64,000 nt of DNA. It comes from Streptomyces sp. RPT161 (GTDB lineage: Bacteria > Actinomycetota > Actinomycetes > Streptomycetales > Streptomycetaceae). The notes below the pieces were generated by a model. That model made no database searches. It worked only from the letters and a program-made list of their open reading frames with translations, and was not told where the DNA came from. The translations under genes were made by a program, and so were the position numbers. Shown in pieces: positions 1-10,959 of this stretch. Every line of letters begins with the position of its first letter. Position 1 is the stretch's first letter. The DNA is taken from assembly GCF_027533845.1 (NCBI RefSeq), contig NZ_JAPZVN010000015.1:90476-154475 (forward strand). The letters run 5' to 3'.

Positions 1-810
1 GGGACGGTAGACCAGCTTGCCGCCCTCGCGCACGAACGTTCCGCCACGGCCGGCGGTGAACAGCGCCATGTGGTCGAAGAAGTTCAGCCCGAGACCGCGC
101 AGCAGCACGGCCTGGCCGGGCTCGATCCCGCTGAGGTCGAGGTCGGCGGGGTTGGCCGGGGTGATGTAGGTCAGGTAGTGGATGCGGGCCAGGCTGGCGG
201 TGCGCGCCTCGCGGGGGGTCAGCCGGGCCGGTACGTGGCCCTGGGCCAGGATGACGGCGTCCAGCTCGTTGAGCCGGGTGCCGTCCTCCAGCCGGACGCC
301 CTGCGGACCGCCGGTGACGCCGTGCGTGTCGGCCATCGCCACCGCGCGGGAGCGGTGCACCTTGACGGTGACGTGGTCGGGGGCGCCGGCCACGACCCGC
401 TGGAAGCTGTCGTGCAGATAACGGCCGTAGAAGGCGCGGGTGGGGTAGGTGTCCGGGCCGAGCCGCTCGGCCTCGGCCAGGGTCTGCTCGTCGTAGCTGT
501 CGAGCTGGCTGAGCACGGAAAGACTCTTCGCCCACTCGTACAGGGTCGGTCCGGGCTCGATCGGCCCGGCGATGCGCGAACTGTCGTCGGTGAAGACGGT
601 GATCTGCGACGCCACGGTGTTCATCAGCAGGTGGCGGGACTGCTCGGGACGCCATACGGTTCCGGCGCCGGGCGCCGACGGATCGACGACGTGCACGACC
701 ACCTCGGCGTGTGACGGCGCCTTCCGCTCGTTGGCGCACAGCCGTTCCACCACGGACAGCCCGCGGGGTCCGGCACCGACGACGCAGACCTCAAGGCGGC
801 TGCTGCTCAT
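1..810 (-). CDS. FAD/NAD(P)-binding protein, C-terminus cut by window edge
   Basis: The reading frame starts at the ATG at 808-810 and runs open to base 1, giving the first 270 residues with no stop. Residues 9-24 carry a Rossmann FAD motif (CVVGAGPRGLSVVERL), followed by family-like blocks such as HLLMNT and AVILAQGHVPARL. This matches the NAD_binding_9 type of FAD-dependent proteins, which usually run to about 600 residues, so roughly half is missing. These proteins are mostly uncharacterised and recur in actinobacterial biosynthetic clusters as presumed oxidoreductases. It lies 36 bp downstream of the acyl-adenylating gene on the same strand and is probably in that operon. The specific reaction cannot be inferred. 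Confidence 0.75.
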   Translation of the reverse strand, partial: MSSSRLEVCVVGAGPRGLSVVERLCANERKAPSHAEVVVHVVDPSAPGAGTVWRPEQSRHLLMNTVASQITVFTDDSSRIAGPIEPGPTLYEWAKSLSVLSQLDSYDEQTLAEAERLGPDTYPTRAFYGRYLHDSFQRVVAGAPDHVTVKVHRSRAVAMADTHGVTGGPQGVRLEDGTRLNELDAVILAQGHVPARLTPREARTASLARIHYLTYITPANPADLDLSGIEPGQAVLLRGLGLNFFDHMALFTAGRGGTFVREGGKLVYRP

Positions 811-846
811 GCGGGCACTCCGTTTCTGGGCAGGGGAAGCATGGGG

Positions 847-2472
847 CTAGGCGCTCTTCTTCTCGTCGGCGGGCTCGGCCGCGGCTGAACTCGCCTTCCG
901 CTGCGGGCCGTTCTTCTGCTCCTCGACCAGGCGGGCCAGTTCCAGCCGCTTGATCTTCGTGGTGGCGGTCTGCGGCAGGTCGTCCAGCCGCCACTGCACC
1001 GGCGGGGCCATCTTCGGCAGGTCCGCCACCGCCGACTTCCAGGCGATCTGGTCCAGCGGCACGTCGTCCCTGGTGCACACCACGGGGACCGGGGTGCCCT
1101 TGGAGTCCTGGACGATGATGACCTCGATCAACTCCGGTACCCGCGCGAAGAGTTTGTCCTCGATCTCCAACGTGCTCTCGATGCCGGGGATCTCGTCCAC
1201 CTCGCGGTCCAGCAGGTGCAGACAGCCCCACTTGGTGCGGTAGCCCAGGTCGCCCATCCGCCACCAGCCCTCGTCGGCCTGCTTCTCCCAGCGCTCGTGC
1301 TCGCCGAGGTAGGTCACGATGCGGCCGTTGCTGGAGACCTCGATGTATCCGGGGGACTGCTTGGTGGGGGTCTTTCCGTCCCGGCTCACCACCCGGACCC
1401 CGGTCATTCCGGGGAACGGCCGCCCGACGCAGCGGCCGTCCGCGTCCGCACCGCGGTTCTTGGTGTAGGTACGGGCGGCGATCGGGCCCACCTCGCTCTG
1501 GCCGTACGCCTGGGCGAAAAGCGGCTGCTTTCGCTCGGAGGCGCCCAGCAGGGTGTGCACGGTGCGCGGGTGGATGGCGTCGAAAGTGCTGCTGAAATAC
1601 TTCACGTTGGCCAGCGGCTTACCGGGGTCGTCGGCCAGCACCTCCCAACGCAGGAAGGTGTTGGGGTGCGCCTCGATGAATCCCGGAGGCACCTGGGTGA
1701 ATATCTCGCCGACGCTCTTGGGGTCGTCGTCCCGGAGCACGATCAGCGGATGCCCCTGCAACACGGAAATGGGCATCGCGGTGAACATCCGGGAGTGCAC
1801 GAACGACACGTGCAGGGCGATCGGTTCGCTCTTCTTGACAGCCATCGCGACGATGGTGCCCTGCGGGCGGTAACGGGACTGGAACGTATGGCCGGTGTGC
1901 ACCGCGAGTTTCGGTGTTCCGGTCGTGCCCGAGGTGTGCGTGATCAGCGTCGGGTAATCCGGCGGCATGGTGATCGCGGGAACCCGCGCGGCGCCGGCGA
2001 GCGATTTCAGTTCCAAAGCACCGGAATAGCTGCCGGAAGTGAGCAGCACCCGCTCGGAAAGCCCGAACACCTCGGCCGGAAGGTCGTTTTCCAGCTTCGC
2101 CTGGTCGGTGACGAGGAACGGCTGGTCCACCCTGCGCAGCAGTTCGGCGACGGTCGCTCCGTCCAGCTTCGGCGACAGCAGCACCGGGACGGCACCGACC
2201 CGCACGATCGAGCAGGCCAGCAGCGAGATGTCGAAGTTGTCGGACTTGTGGACGACGACGCGCTCCCCCGGACGCACCTTCGCGGCCCACAGCCGGGCGG
2301 CGAAGTCGTCCACCAGGTCGGCCACTTCGGTCAGCGTCGCCCGTCGGCCCAGTTCCGGGGCTATGTCCAGATCGTGGTCGAGGATGACCAGGCTCGCCGG
2401 GTGCCGGGCCGCCGCCCGTTCGAACAGCGTGCCGAGGCGTATCCCCTTGTTCCCTATTCGTTGCAGAAACAT
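847..2472 (-). CDS. ANL-superfamily acyl-adenylating enzyme (acyl-CoA synthetase-like)
   Basis: A 541-residue AMP-binding enzyme. The P-loop THTSGTTGTPK is at residues 178-188, the aromatic/acidic motif AYGQSE at about 322-327, the ribose-binding MGDLG at 406-410, the hinge-type LLDRE at 420-424, and a C-terminal TATTKIKR block carries the likely catalytic lysine (K506 or K508). These motifs imply activation of a carboxylate as the acyl-AMP, possibly followed by CoA loading. The substrate is not evident. In this neighbourhood an aromatic acid or a short acyl chain for the KASIII or N-acyltransferase steps is plausible. EhpF-like enzymes acting on phenazine acids are a precedent for stand-alone ANL enzymes near PhzD/PhzE homologues. 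The C-terminus is Lys/Ala rich and probably disordered. Confidence 0.85.
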   Translation of the reverse strand: MFLQRIGNKGIRLGTLFERAAARHPASLVILDHDLDIAPELGRRATLTEVADLVDDFAARLWAAKVRPGERVVVHKSDNFDISLLACSIVRVGAVPVLLSPKLDGATVAELLRRVDQPFLVTDQAKLENDLPAEVFGLSERVLLTSGSYSGALELKSLAGAARVPAITMPPDYPTLITHTSGTTGTPKLAVHTGHTFQSRYRPQGTIVAMAVKKSEPIALHVSFVHSRMFTAMPISVLQGHPLIVLRDDDPKSVGEIFTQVPPGFIEAHPNTFLRWEVLADDPGKPLANVKYFSSTFDAIHPRTVHTLLGASERKQPLFAQAYGQSEVGPIAARTYTKNRGADADGRCVGRPFPGMTGVRVVSRDGKTPTKQSPGYIEVSSNGRIVTYLGEHERWEKQADEGWWRMGDLGYRTKWGCLHLLDREVDEIPGIESTLEIEDKLFARVPELIEVIIVQDSKGTPVPVVCTRDDVPLDQIAWKSAVADLPKMAPPVQWRLDDLPQTATTKIKRLELARLVEEQKNGPQRKASSAAAEPADEKKSA

Positions 2473-2515
2473 GTACCCGCCCTCTCGGAAGGTAGCGGTC
2501 GCCGGAACTGCGGCG

Positions 2516-3058
2516 TCACCGCTTTTCGATGACGTCCTTGATGCGCTTGAGCGTGTCGTCGAGGTCCTGCACCAACTTGGCGGTCCAGTCGGTGACGAAC
2601 TGCTTGCGCTGTTCCTCGTCCAGCTCGGCTACGATGTGGTGGATTCCGGCGGTGGCCTTGCCCATCCGGAAGTGGTGGGTCAGGAGGGAGCCTTCCGCGG
2701 TCGGCTCGATGTCGAATCCCCAGACGCTCTCCTGGTCATCCCGGGCGTGGGTGAGCATCATCCAGCGGAAGGTGCGGCCGGGTTCCGCGGCGACGACCTT
2801 GGATTCGGTGTACCAGACACCGCGGATCAGCGGCGCCCAGGCGACCACGTCCTCGCTGCGGTCGTTCTCCCCGCGGAAGATCGCGCCAACCGTGCGCGGC
2901 TCCCCCGATATCCACTCACCGCCCCGGCATTCCGGGCTCCATTCGGCGCTGCGGGTCAGGTCGCTGACCACCGAATAGACCTCGTCGGGAGTGGCCGAGA
3001 CGGCGATGACGGCGCGGAGTTCGAAAAGCGGCGAGATTTCGATGATGGATTTACTCAT
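2516..3058 (-). CDS. SRPBCC (START/Bet v1-like) family protein
   Basis: A 180-residue protein chosen to start at the ATG at 3056-3058 (MSKSIIEISPL). A longer frame upstream is Arg/Gly-rich shadow translation. Residues 15-45 (AVIAVSATPDEVYSVVSDL...WSPECRGG) and the central FRWMMLTHA segment fit the polyketide-cyclase/dehydrase branch of SRPBCC proteins: a hydrophobic cavity behind a long C-terminal helix, here rich in Lys and Asp. Members bind hydrophobic ligands or act as cyclases or aromatases. In this cluster it could assist ring closure of an acylated arylamine, which is inference from context only. It is 43 bp from the adenylating enzyme and on the same strand, so it is probably co-transcribed. 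Confidence 0.75.
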   Translation of the reverse strand: MSKSIIEISPLFELRAVIAVSATPDEVYSVVSDLTRSAEWSPECRGGEWISGEPRTVGAIFRGENDRSEDVVAWAPLIRGVWYTESKVVAAEPGRTFRWMMLTHARDDQESVWGFDIEPTAEGSLLTHHFRMGKATAGIHHIVAELDEEQRKQFVTDWTAKLVQDLDDTLKRIKDVIEKR

Positions 3059-3222
3059 GTCCGCAATCCTCCAGAGGACGTGCCACACGGGCAATGCATG
3101 TGGTTCGGGTCCGTCAGGTTTCAACGAATCGGGGGAGCAGGCGAGTTGAACTCCCCGGCGGAAGACGTCCCGGTGGGGGGTCGGGAGTTCTCCCGATCGA
3201 AAGACCCCCAGGCGGCGGGCGC

Positions 3223-4203
3223 CTACGTGTGCAGGACCAGCCGGATGCCGTGCGCCTCGCCGGCCTCCACGGCGCGGTGCGCCTCGGCCGCCTCGCTGAG
3301 CGGCAGCGACCGCGTCCGGCGGGGGCGCAACCGCCCGTCGGCCAGCAGGCGGTTGATGGCCGTGGCGGCCTCGGACAGCTCGGCGGTGGTCGCCTGGGAG
3401 ATGGCGAAGCCGACCACCGAGCAGTCCTTGAGATACAGCGGGCCGACCGGCAGCACGGGCCGGGTCCGCATGCCGGCGAGCAGCACGATCCGGCCGCGTT
3501 TGGCCAACAGCCCGACGGCGGCGTCCAGGTCGTTGTGCGCGGCGGTGTCCACGTGCAGGTCGACGCCGCCGGGGCTGGCGCGCAGGACGCGCCCGGGAAC
3601 GTCGGGGTCCCGGTAGTCGATGACCTCCGCGGCGCCCAGCGAACGGCAGTACTCGGCGTCCCGCGCACCGGCCACCGCTATGACCCGTGCCCCCGCCTCG
3701 GCGGCCATCACCACCACCGCGGCGCCGACGTTCCCGGCGGCGCCGAGGACGACCACGGTGTCCCCGGCCCGCATCCGACCGTGGGTGAACAGCGCGAGGT
3801 AGGCGGTGGCGGCCGGGTGGGCCAGGGCGACCGCGTCGCCCGGCTCCACCCCGTCCGGCAGGTGGTAGAGCCGGCCGGCCGGGACCACCGCCTTCTCGGC
3901 CGCGGCGCCCTGCCGTCCGCCGTGGCCCAGGCTGTTGCACCACACCCGGTCGCCCACGGCGAACCCGGGCGCGCCGGGACCGGCCGCGGCGACCCTACCG
4001 ACCAGGTCCCGGCCGATGACGAAGGGGAACTCGACCGGGGTGCGCCAGGCACCGGACCGGACGAAGGTGTCCACATGGTTGACGGTGGCGACCTCGACGT
4101 CCACGAGCACGTCGTTCGGTCCTGGCTGCGGAGTGGGCAGCTCGCCGTAGCGGATGGCCTCCGGCGGTCCGAGCTGCTCGATATAAGCGGCACGCATGGT
4201 CAT
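3223..4203 (-). CDS. Zinc-free MDR family quinone oxidoreductase/enoyl reductase
   Basis: A 326-residue medium-chain dehydrogenase/reductase. The N-terminal catalytic domain begins MRAAYIEQLGPPEAI, and residues 151-162 form the nucleotide-binding loop VVLGAAGNVGAA. The cysteine pattern of zinc alcohol dehydrogenases is absent, so it belongs to the QOR (zeta-crystallin) branch, which uses NADPH to reduce quinones or activated double bonds. Two in-frame ATGs, at 4201-4203 and 4195-4197, are possible starts. Neither has a strong ribosome site, and the upstream one is given. The gene is transcribed away from the IS701-like gene across a shared 286-bp promoter region. A quinone or enone reduction in the Region A pathway is the likely role. 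Confidence 0.85.
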   Translation of the reverse strand: MTMRAAYIEQLGPPEAIRYGELPTPQPGPNDVLVDVEVATVNHVDTFVRSGAWRTPVEFPFVIGRDLVGRVAAAGPGAPGFAVGDRVWCNSLGHGGRQGAAAEKAVVPAGRLYHLPDGVEPGDAVALAHPAATAYLALFTHGRMRAGDTVVVLGAAGNVGAAVVVMAAEAGARVIAVAGARDAEYCRSLGAAEVIDYRDPDVPGRVLRASPGGVDLHVDTAAHNDLDAAVGLLAKRGRIVLLAGMRTRPVLPVGPLYLKDCSVVGFAISQATTAELSEAATAINRLLADGRLRPRRTRSLPLSEAAEAHRAVEAGEAHGIRLVLHT

Positions 4204-4489
4204 GGATTGTGAGGGCGGTCCGAGCCCGGGTCGGCAGGCGCGCGCGGGGTGTGTCAGGTCCCCGCGTCCAGCCGCCCGACCGGCCGTCGCCCGGCCCATG
4301 GTGGTCCGGGCACACCCCCACGCGGCCATAACGGGAGATCAACGTCGGCAGGTGCGCACCGGGTGGTGGTCCGACCACCATCCCCCGTTGCACCCGTGTG
4401 CTCTGCGCACCTGTGCGGGACGGAGCCGTGACGCGCACCGTTGAGGTGCATTCACCAGGCTGTCCGTCGAGTCGAGATGGGGGATATCG
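4204..4489. promoter_or_regulatory. Divergent intergenic region with small palindromes
   Basis: This 286-bp spacer separates two divergent genes and must hold both promoters. It contains the 10-bp perfect palindrome GGTGCGCACC at 4351-4360. Immediately after it is the inverted repeat TGGTGGT-CCG-ACCACCA at 4364-4380. A related TGCGCACC element recurs near 4404. These could be operator sites for a cluster regulator such as the PucR-type protein nearby. No clear -35/-10 pair was identified. Confidence 0.35.
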
Positions 4490-5719
4490 ATGAGTGGCAT
4501 CGCTTCCTTCCCGAGCGCACTGCGCCGCCAGGCGCCCGAACCCACTTATGTCCGGGCCTATGACGCGGTACTGAACGAGCTGTGCGCCGAGCTGTTCACC
4601 TCGCTGCCGCGCAGCGACCAGCGCCGCAAGGGCATGGACTACGTGCGCGGCCTGCTGGAGGCCAAGGGACGCAAGTCGATAAGGAACATCGCGGCGCTCA
4701 GCGGTGGACAGGCCACCGAGCAGAGCCTGCACCACTTCGTGTGCAGCTCCACCTGGGACTGGGCACCGGTGCGCCGTGCGCTCGCCCACTACCTGGTGCT
4801 CGACACACCACCGCACGCCTGGGTGGTACGGCCCATGGTGACCCCGAAGGCGGGCGAACACTCGGTGGGCGTCGACCGGCGCTACTCCGCGGCACTGGGC
4901 CAGGTGCTCAACGCCCAGCAGGCGGTGGGTGTTTGGGCGGCCACCGAGGACTTCAGCGCCCCGGTCAACTGGCGGCTGCACCTGTCCAAGGCGTGGATCG
5001 ACGACTCCGACCGCCGCAACCGGGCGTCCATCCCGGAGGACCTCGACGCGGAGACGCTGGGCGACTGCGCGGTCCAGGCGTACCTGGACATGGCGCACGG
5101 CTGGGGGCTGCCGGTTCGGCCGGTGGTGATGGACGCCCGGGAGGCGGACGCCATGTCCACCATCGGAAAGCTGCGGGCCTGCGGCGCGCCGCTGCTGGTC
5201 CGCATCAACCCGAGCCAGCCGCTCACCCCGGCCGACCCGACCATGGCCGCGCGGGCGACGGAGCCGATGGCTGCCCACCAGATCATGATGTCCATCAAGG
5301 ACATGCGCCGGCCGGTGATGTGGTCCGACCACGGCCCCGGCACCGGCATGCGCACCAGTCTGGTCGCCGCCATCAGGGTACGGGTGCCGTTCCGGCCCAC
5401 CCGGATCACCGGCCCGCAACGAGTCGCCCGCGGCGGCGAGTTGGTGCTGCTGGGCGAGTGGGACACCGGCCGCAGCATGCCCGCGGAACTGTGGCTGACG
5501 GACCTCACGGCGGTCCACCCGGCCGCGCTGCTGCGGCTCAGCAAGCTGACCCGCAGGGTCGACCGCGACTTCACCCAGATCGCCGACCAGGTCGGCATCC
5601 GCGACTACGCGGGCCGCTCCTTCAGCGGCTGGCACCGCCACGTCACCCTGGCCTCCGGCGCCCACACGGTGGCGGCGCTGTCCTCGGTGGCGGAGCGGGA
5701 GATGAGCTATGTGTCCTGA
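4490..5719 (+). CDS. IS701-like DDE transposase-family protein, probably domesticated
   Basis: A 409-residue protein of the IS701 transposase family. It has an N-terminal helical region (AYDAVLNELCAELFTSLPRSDQR), the family block KGMDYVRGLLEAKGRKSIRNIA at about residues 46-67 and the SLHHFVCSSTWDW block. A VVMDA motif near residue 214 matches the second catalytic Asp region, and LLGEWDTGRS lies in the C-terminal half. The first acidic motif reads GVDRRYSAALG. No terminal inverted repeats or target duplications are visible: upstream lies a normal divergent promoter, and the 3' end overlaps the regulator gene by 13 bp. Such stand-alone IS701-like genes recur in Streptomyces antibiotic clusters and are suspected regulators or relics. 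Function is not established here. Confidence 0.75.
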   Translation: MSGIASFPSALRRQAPEPTYVRAYDAVLNELCAELFTSLPRSDQRRKGMDYVRGLLEAKGRKSIRNIAALSGGQATEQSLHHFVCSSTWDWAPVRRALAHYLVLDTPPHAWVVRPMVTPKAGEHSVGVDRRYSAALGQVLNAQQAVGVWAATEDFSAPVNWRLHLSKAWIDDSDRRNRASIPEDLDAETLGDCAVQAYLDMAHGWGLPVRPVVMDAREADAMSTIGKLRACGAPLLVRINPSQPLTPADPTMAARATEPMAAHQIMMSIKDMRRPVMWSDHGPGTGMRTSLVAAIRVRVPFRPTRITGPQRVARGGELVLLGEWDTGRSMPAELWLTDLTAVHPAALLRLSKLTRRVDRDFTQIADQVGIRDYAGRSFSGWHRHVTLASGAHTVAALSSVAEREMSYVS

Positions 5720-7692
5720 TCCAGTACGGAATCCCGGCCGCGGTGGCCGCCCTTGGCGGTCGCCGACCGGCGGCGCAGCAGGCCGGCCCGTACCCGGGAC
5801 AGCCGCAGCGCCAACTGCACCTCCAGCGCCCGCTCCGGCTGCTGCCACTCGGGACCCAGCAGCTCGCTGATCCGCTCCAGTCGCCGGGCGACGGTGTTGG
5901 GGTGTACGTGCAGCTTCTTGGCCGCGTAGGTGGGGCTGCCCCCGGCGTCGAAGTAGACCTCCAGGGTGCGGGTCAACTCGGTGGAGCGCAGCCGGTCGTA
6001 GTCCAGGACCGGGCCGATCGCGGAGTCGACGAATCCCTCGACGTCGTGGTTGTCGGAGAGCAGCACACCGAGGAAGCCCAACTCCCTTGCGGACGCGGCG
6101 CGTCCGGTGGCGCCGAGCGAGGTCATGGCGTCCAGGCAGCGCAGCGCCTCCTGGTAGCCGTGGAACACCGCTCCGGGACCCGAGACGGGACCGGCCGCAC
6201 TCGTGGTCAGCTGATGGCCGAGCAGCGGCGAGAGCTCGTCGCTCACCGCCCGCGCCGCGGCTCCCGCCTCGGCCCCAGGCAGCAGGAAGACGGCACATCC
6301 GTTGCGCATGCTCTTGAGCCCGCTCATGCGGTGCGCGTACGAGGAGGCCCAGATGGCTGCCTTGCCGAGCGACTCGCCCTCGGGGCGGGCGATGACGACG
6401 ACATGGGGCTGGTTGAGGTCGATGCCGAGCCTGCGGGCGTGCTTCTCCATCTGCTGCGGCGGCCTGGGTGGGCTGGCCAGCAGGTCGTCGAGGAGTTCGT
6501 CCCGGACCTGGCCCTCGGCGAAGGCGGTGCGGTTCTGCAGCAGCATCTGGATGGCCGCCGTCTGGGCGACCAGGCGCAGCAGTTGCTCGTCGCGGTCCCG
6601 CAGCACCCGCTCGGGTCGCAGGATCAGGGTGCCGAGGTCCTCGTTGCCCGCCGAAATCGGCGCAGCCCACAGGCCGTTCTCCAACGGCACGGGTTTGTGG
6701 GCGGCATGAGCGTCCATGGTGGCCAACACGACGGACTTCGACTCGCCGTCCGGCATCTGCCCGGCGGTGGTGAGTACCGCCCCGTTGGCCGCGCATATTC
6801 GCACGGCTCCGTCGAGTCTTCGGCTCGCCTCCTGGGCGAGGGCGTGCAGGTCGCCGCCGCCCAGTACCAGATCGATGAGGGCGTTGTGGATGCCATCAAG
6901 CTCTTTCAGGCCCGCGACCAGCGCCTTGGTACGTGCGCTCTGGGACTCCAGTTCGACCACAGCGGCGGCGGTACGGTCCAGCAGCATGGCCCGCTCTATG
7001 GCCACGCCCGCCAGGTCGCCGAGGGAACTCATCAGTGAGATCTCGTCCGCGCTGAAGTGCCGCACGCTGCGCGAGGCGACGTACAGGGCGCCGAACGGCC
7101 GGGTGCCGTGGCTGAGCGGCACCGCCATGATGGCGTGCAGCATCTCCGCCCTGACCACCTGGTCGATGACACCGCTGTGCCGGATGCGCTCGTCCGTGAG
7201 GTAGTCGGGCGTCCAGAAGGGCGCCGGATTGGACAGCACGTCGCTGCCCAGACCGGCGTTGTCCGGCAGCCGCAGGCCTACGGTGAGCGTCGAGGTGTGT
7301 CCAGATGTCGTACGCACATAGACGGACCCGCTCTCGTCGTCGGGGAAGCTGATGTACGACATGTCGACGCCCAACAGCAGCCGCGCGCGCCGGGTGATGA
7401 CGTTCAGCAGCGCGTCCAGGTCGTGTGGCGCGGTCAGTTCACGGGCGGTGTCGACGAGGGCGGTGAAGCCGGCCTCCCGCTGTCGGCGCTGCTCCAGCTC
7501 GGTGGATATGGCGACGGCAAGCTGTTTGGCCCGTTCCATCCCCTCGATTTCCTCGTCGGTGGCGCCTTTCTCGCGGGCCTGCGTCACGAGGAGGTCGAAT
7601 TGGCTCAGTGGGGCCTCACTGGCCAGCAGTTCCAGCACGGCGTACGCGCCACTCCCGGCCCACGTCCGGTCCTGCGCCACGATGTCCCCCAC
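5707..7692 (-). CDS. PucR/CdaR-type transcriptional regulator with GAF domain
   Basis: A 661-residue regulator. I chose the GTG at 7690-7692 because GGGGGAGCGAGAAG precedes it with good spacing. The frame also opens at an ATG at 7753-7755 (682 residues). The N-terminal third is a coiled segment followed by a GAF domain (LLNVITRRARLLLGVDMSYISF through FGALYVASR). The middle matches CdaR/GGDEF-like PucR regulators, and the C-terminus has the PucR HTH (LEVYFDAGGSPTYAAKKLHVHPNTVARRLERI). It probably senses a small ligand and controls the cluster. It is divergent from the methyltransferase-pabAB operon and convergent with the IS701-like gene, whose stop codon it overlaps. Confidence 0.85.
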   Translation of the reverse strand: MGDIVAQDRTWAGSGAYAVLELLASEAPLSQFDLLVTQAREKGATDEEIEGMERAKQLAVAISTELEQRRQREAGFTALVDTARELTAPHDLDALLNVITRRARLLLGVDMSYISFPDDESGSVYVRTTSGHTSTLTVGLRLPDNAGLGSDVLSNPAPFWTPDYLTDERIRHSGVIDQVVRAEMLHAIMAVPLSHGTRPFGALYVASRSVRHFSADEISLMSSLGDLAGVAIERAMLLDRTAAAVVELESQSARTKALVAGLKELDGIHNALIDLVLGGGDLHALAQEASRRLDGAVRICAANGAVLTTAGQMPDGESKSVVLATMDAHAAHKPVPLENGLWAAPISAGNEDLGTLILRPERVLRDRDEQLLRLVAQTAAIQMLLQNRTAFAEGQVRDELLDDLLASPPRPPQQMEKHARRLGIDLNQPHVVVIARPEGESLGKAAIWASSYAHRMSGLKSMRNGCAVFLLPGAEAGAAARAVSDELSPLLGHQLTTSAAGPVSGPGAVFHGYQEALRCLDAMTSLGATGRAASARELGFLGVLLSDNHDVEGFVDSAIGPVLDYDRLRSTELTRTLEVYFDAGGSPTYAAKKLHVHPNTVARRLERISELLGPEWQQPERALEVQLALRLSRVRAGLLRRRSATAKGGHRGRDSVLDQDT

Positions 7693-7958
7693 CTTCTCGC
7701 TCCCCCGCGGCTGCACGGCTGTGAGCCATCGCATACATGCCCGGAAGTTACGCATCGGCGCTGTCGGGAGTCAACCCGTTGTGATCGTTATGCGTCCCTG
7801 TGGTAGTCGCGGGTCGTGTCGCTGAGGTGACCGGATCACCATGCCCGCTGAGCAAGCGTGTTACTGGACCACCTTCCGGCGGACCCGTCCTCCGGGAAAG
7901 AGTTGACGCAGTCGACGCGGACGGCGTCGAAACACTCGAGAGTCAATGGGGGATGGCC
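7693..7958. promoter_or_regulatory. Divergent promoter region between regulator and methyltransferase
   Basis: About 265 bp separate the regulator (leftward) and the methyltransferase-pabAB operon (rightward), so promoters for both must lie here. It is somewhat more AT-rich around 7720-7800. I see no coding ORF with a ribosome site and no convincing long inverted repeat. It is a natural place for autoregulation by the PucR-type protein. Confidence 0.35.
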
Positions 7959-8732
7959 ATGCAGGAGGTACGCGACTACGAATGCTCGCTTGAGCGTAGC
8001 CGCCAGGCGCTGACGAACCAGAACCGGCCGTCGACGTTCAGCATGTACGGGCGCGACTGGGCCCTGCTGCCCAACGTCTTCGCGCCGATCTACTCACCGT
8101 CGACGGACACCGCGATGAGCCTGCTCGGCCTCACCGACTCGGTGGTCGTGCCGCGTACCGGATCCATGCTGGAGATCGGCTGCGGAACCGGGATCATCGC
8201 CGTCTCCAGCGCGCTGGCCGGTTGCGACCGGGTGGTGGCCTCGGACATCAACCCCGAGGCGGTGCGCAACGCCGAGCTCAACGCGGCCCGGCACGGCGTG
8301 GACCGTGTGGTGCGCACCGTGCACAGCGACCTGTTCGACGGGCTCGACCAGGGCGAACGCTTCGACACCATCTTCTGGAGCTCCAACTACGTGCTCGCTC
8401 CGCACGCCTACGAGTACGGCTCCGTGCACGAACGCGCCTACGTGGACCCCGGGTACGCGGCGCACCGCCGGTTCCTGGCCGAGGCGCCGAACTGGCTGGC
8501 CCCCAACGGCTCGGTCCTGCTCCACTTCAGCACCCGCGGCGACCTGGTCAGCCTGCTGCGGATCGCGGGCGAGTGCGGGCGCGGACTGCGGATGCTGCAC
8601 AGCGTCCCGGTCCAGGAGGGGGAGCACGAGGTCGAGCACATGCTCATCGAGGTGACCGTCACACCGCAGCGGTCAGCCTCCCGTCCCATCTGCGAGCGGG
8701 AGAACCACGAGTCAGCGCGGCACCGTTCGTAG
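7959..8732 (+). CDS. Class I SAM-dependent methyltransferase
   Basis: A 257-residue protein. The ATG at 7959 is preceded by GGGGGATGGCC at good spacing. An ATG at 7953 and a longer upstream frame exist but fit less well. Motif I for SAM binding is MLEIGCGTGIIAV at residues 70-82, followed by an acidic DINPE, a conserved DLFDG and the post-motif FDTIFWSSNYV. The motif IFWSSNYV in place of the NPPY of N6/N5-glutamine methyltransferases, within an otherwise HemK/PrmC-like layout, suggests a small-molecule substrate. It begins the operon with pabAB, 47 bp upstream. It could C- or N-methylate the aryl scaffold of the Region A product. Target atom unknown. Confidence 0.8.
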   Translation: MQEVRDYECSLERSRQALTNQNRPSTFSMYGRDWALLPNVFAPIYSPSTDTAMSLLGLTDSVVVPRTGSMLEIGCGTGIIAVSSALAGCDRVVASDINPEAVRNAELNAARHGVDRVVRTVHSDLFDGLDQGERFDTIFWSSNYVLAPHAYEYGSVHERAYVDPGYAAHRRFLAEAPNWLAPNGSVLLHFSTRGDLVSLLRIAGECGRGLRMLHSVPVQEGEHEVEHMLIEVTVTPQRSASRPICERENHESARHRS

Positions 8733-8779
8733 ACCCAGGCAGACACCGACACCAGACTCGCGACGACGGGGGAAACATC

Positions 8780-10876
<2,097 letters not shown>

Positions 10877-10892
10877 CGCTTCGTCCCCAGCC

Positions 10893-10924
10893 GCCGGACG
10901 GGCTTTCCCAGAAGCCCGTCCGGC
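10893..10924. terminator. Bidirectional intrinsic hairpin terminator
   Basis: The arms GCCGGACGGGCTT (10893-10905) and AAGCCCGTCCGGC (10912-10924) form a perfect 13-bp stem with a 6-nt loop. It sits between the convergent pabAB and transaldolase genes, 16 bp after one stop and 35 bp before the other. There is no long U tract, as is common for actinobacterial terminators. Confidence 0.8.
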
Positions 10925-10959
10925 GACCGCGTTCCCAACGCCCGCCGGCCGCCCGGGCG

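Noticed and set aside
4490..5719. Active IS701 insertion sequence
   Set aside because: No terminal inverted repeats or target duplications, and it overlaps the neighbouring regulator's 3' end.
4582..7038. An 818-codon plus-strand frame across the IS701-like and regulator genes
   Set aside because: Arg/Gly/Pro-rich shadow of the genes in other frames, with no domain and no ribosome site.
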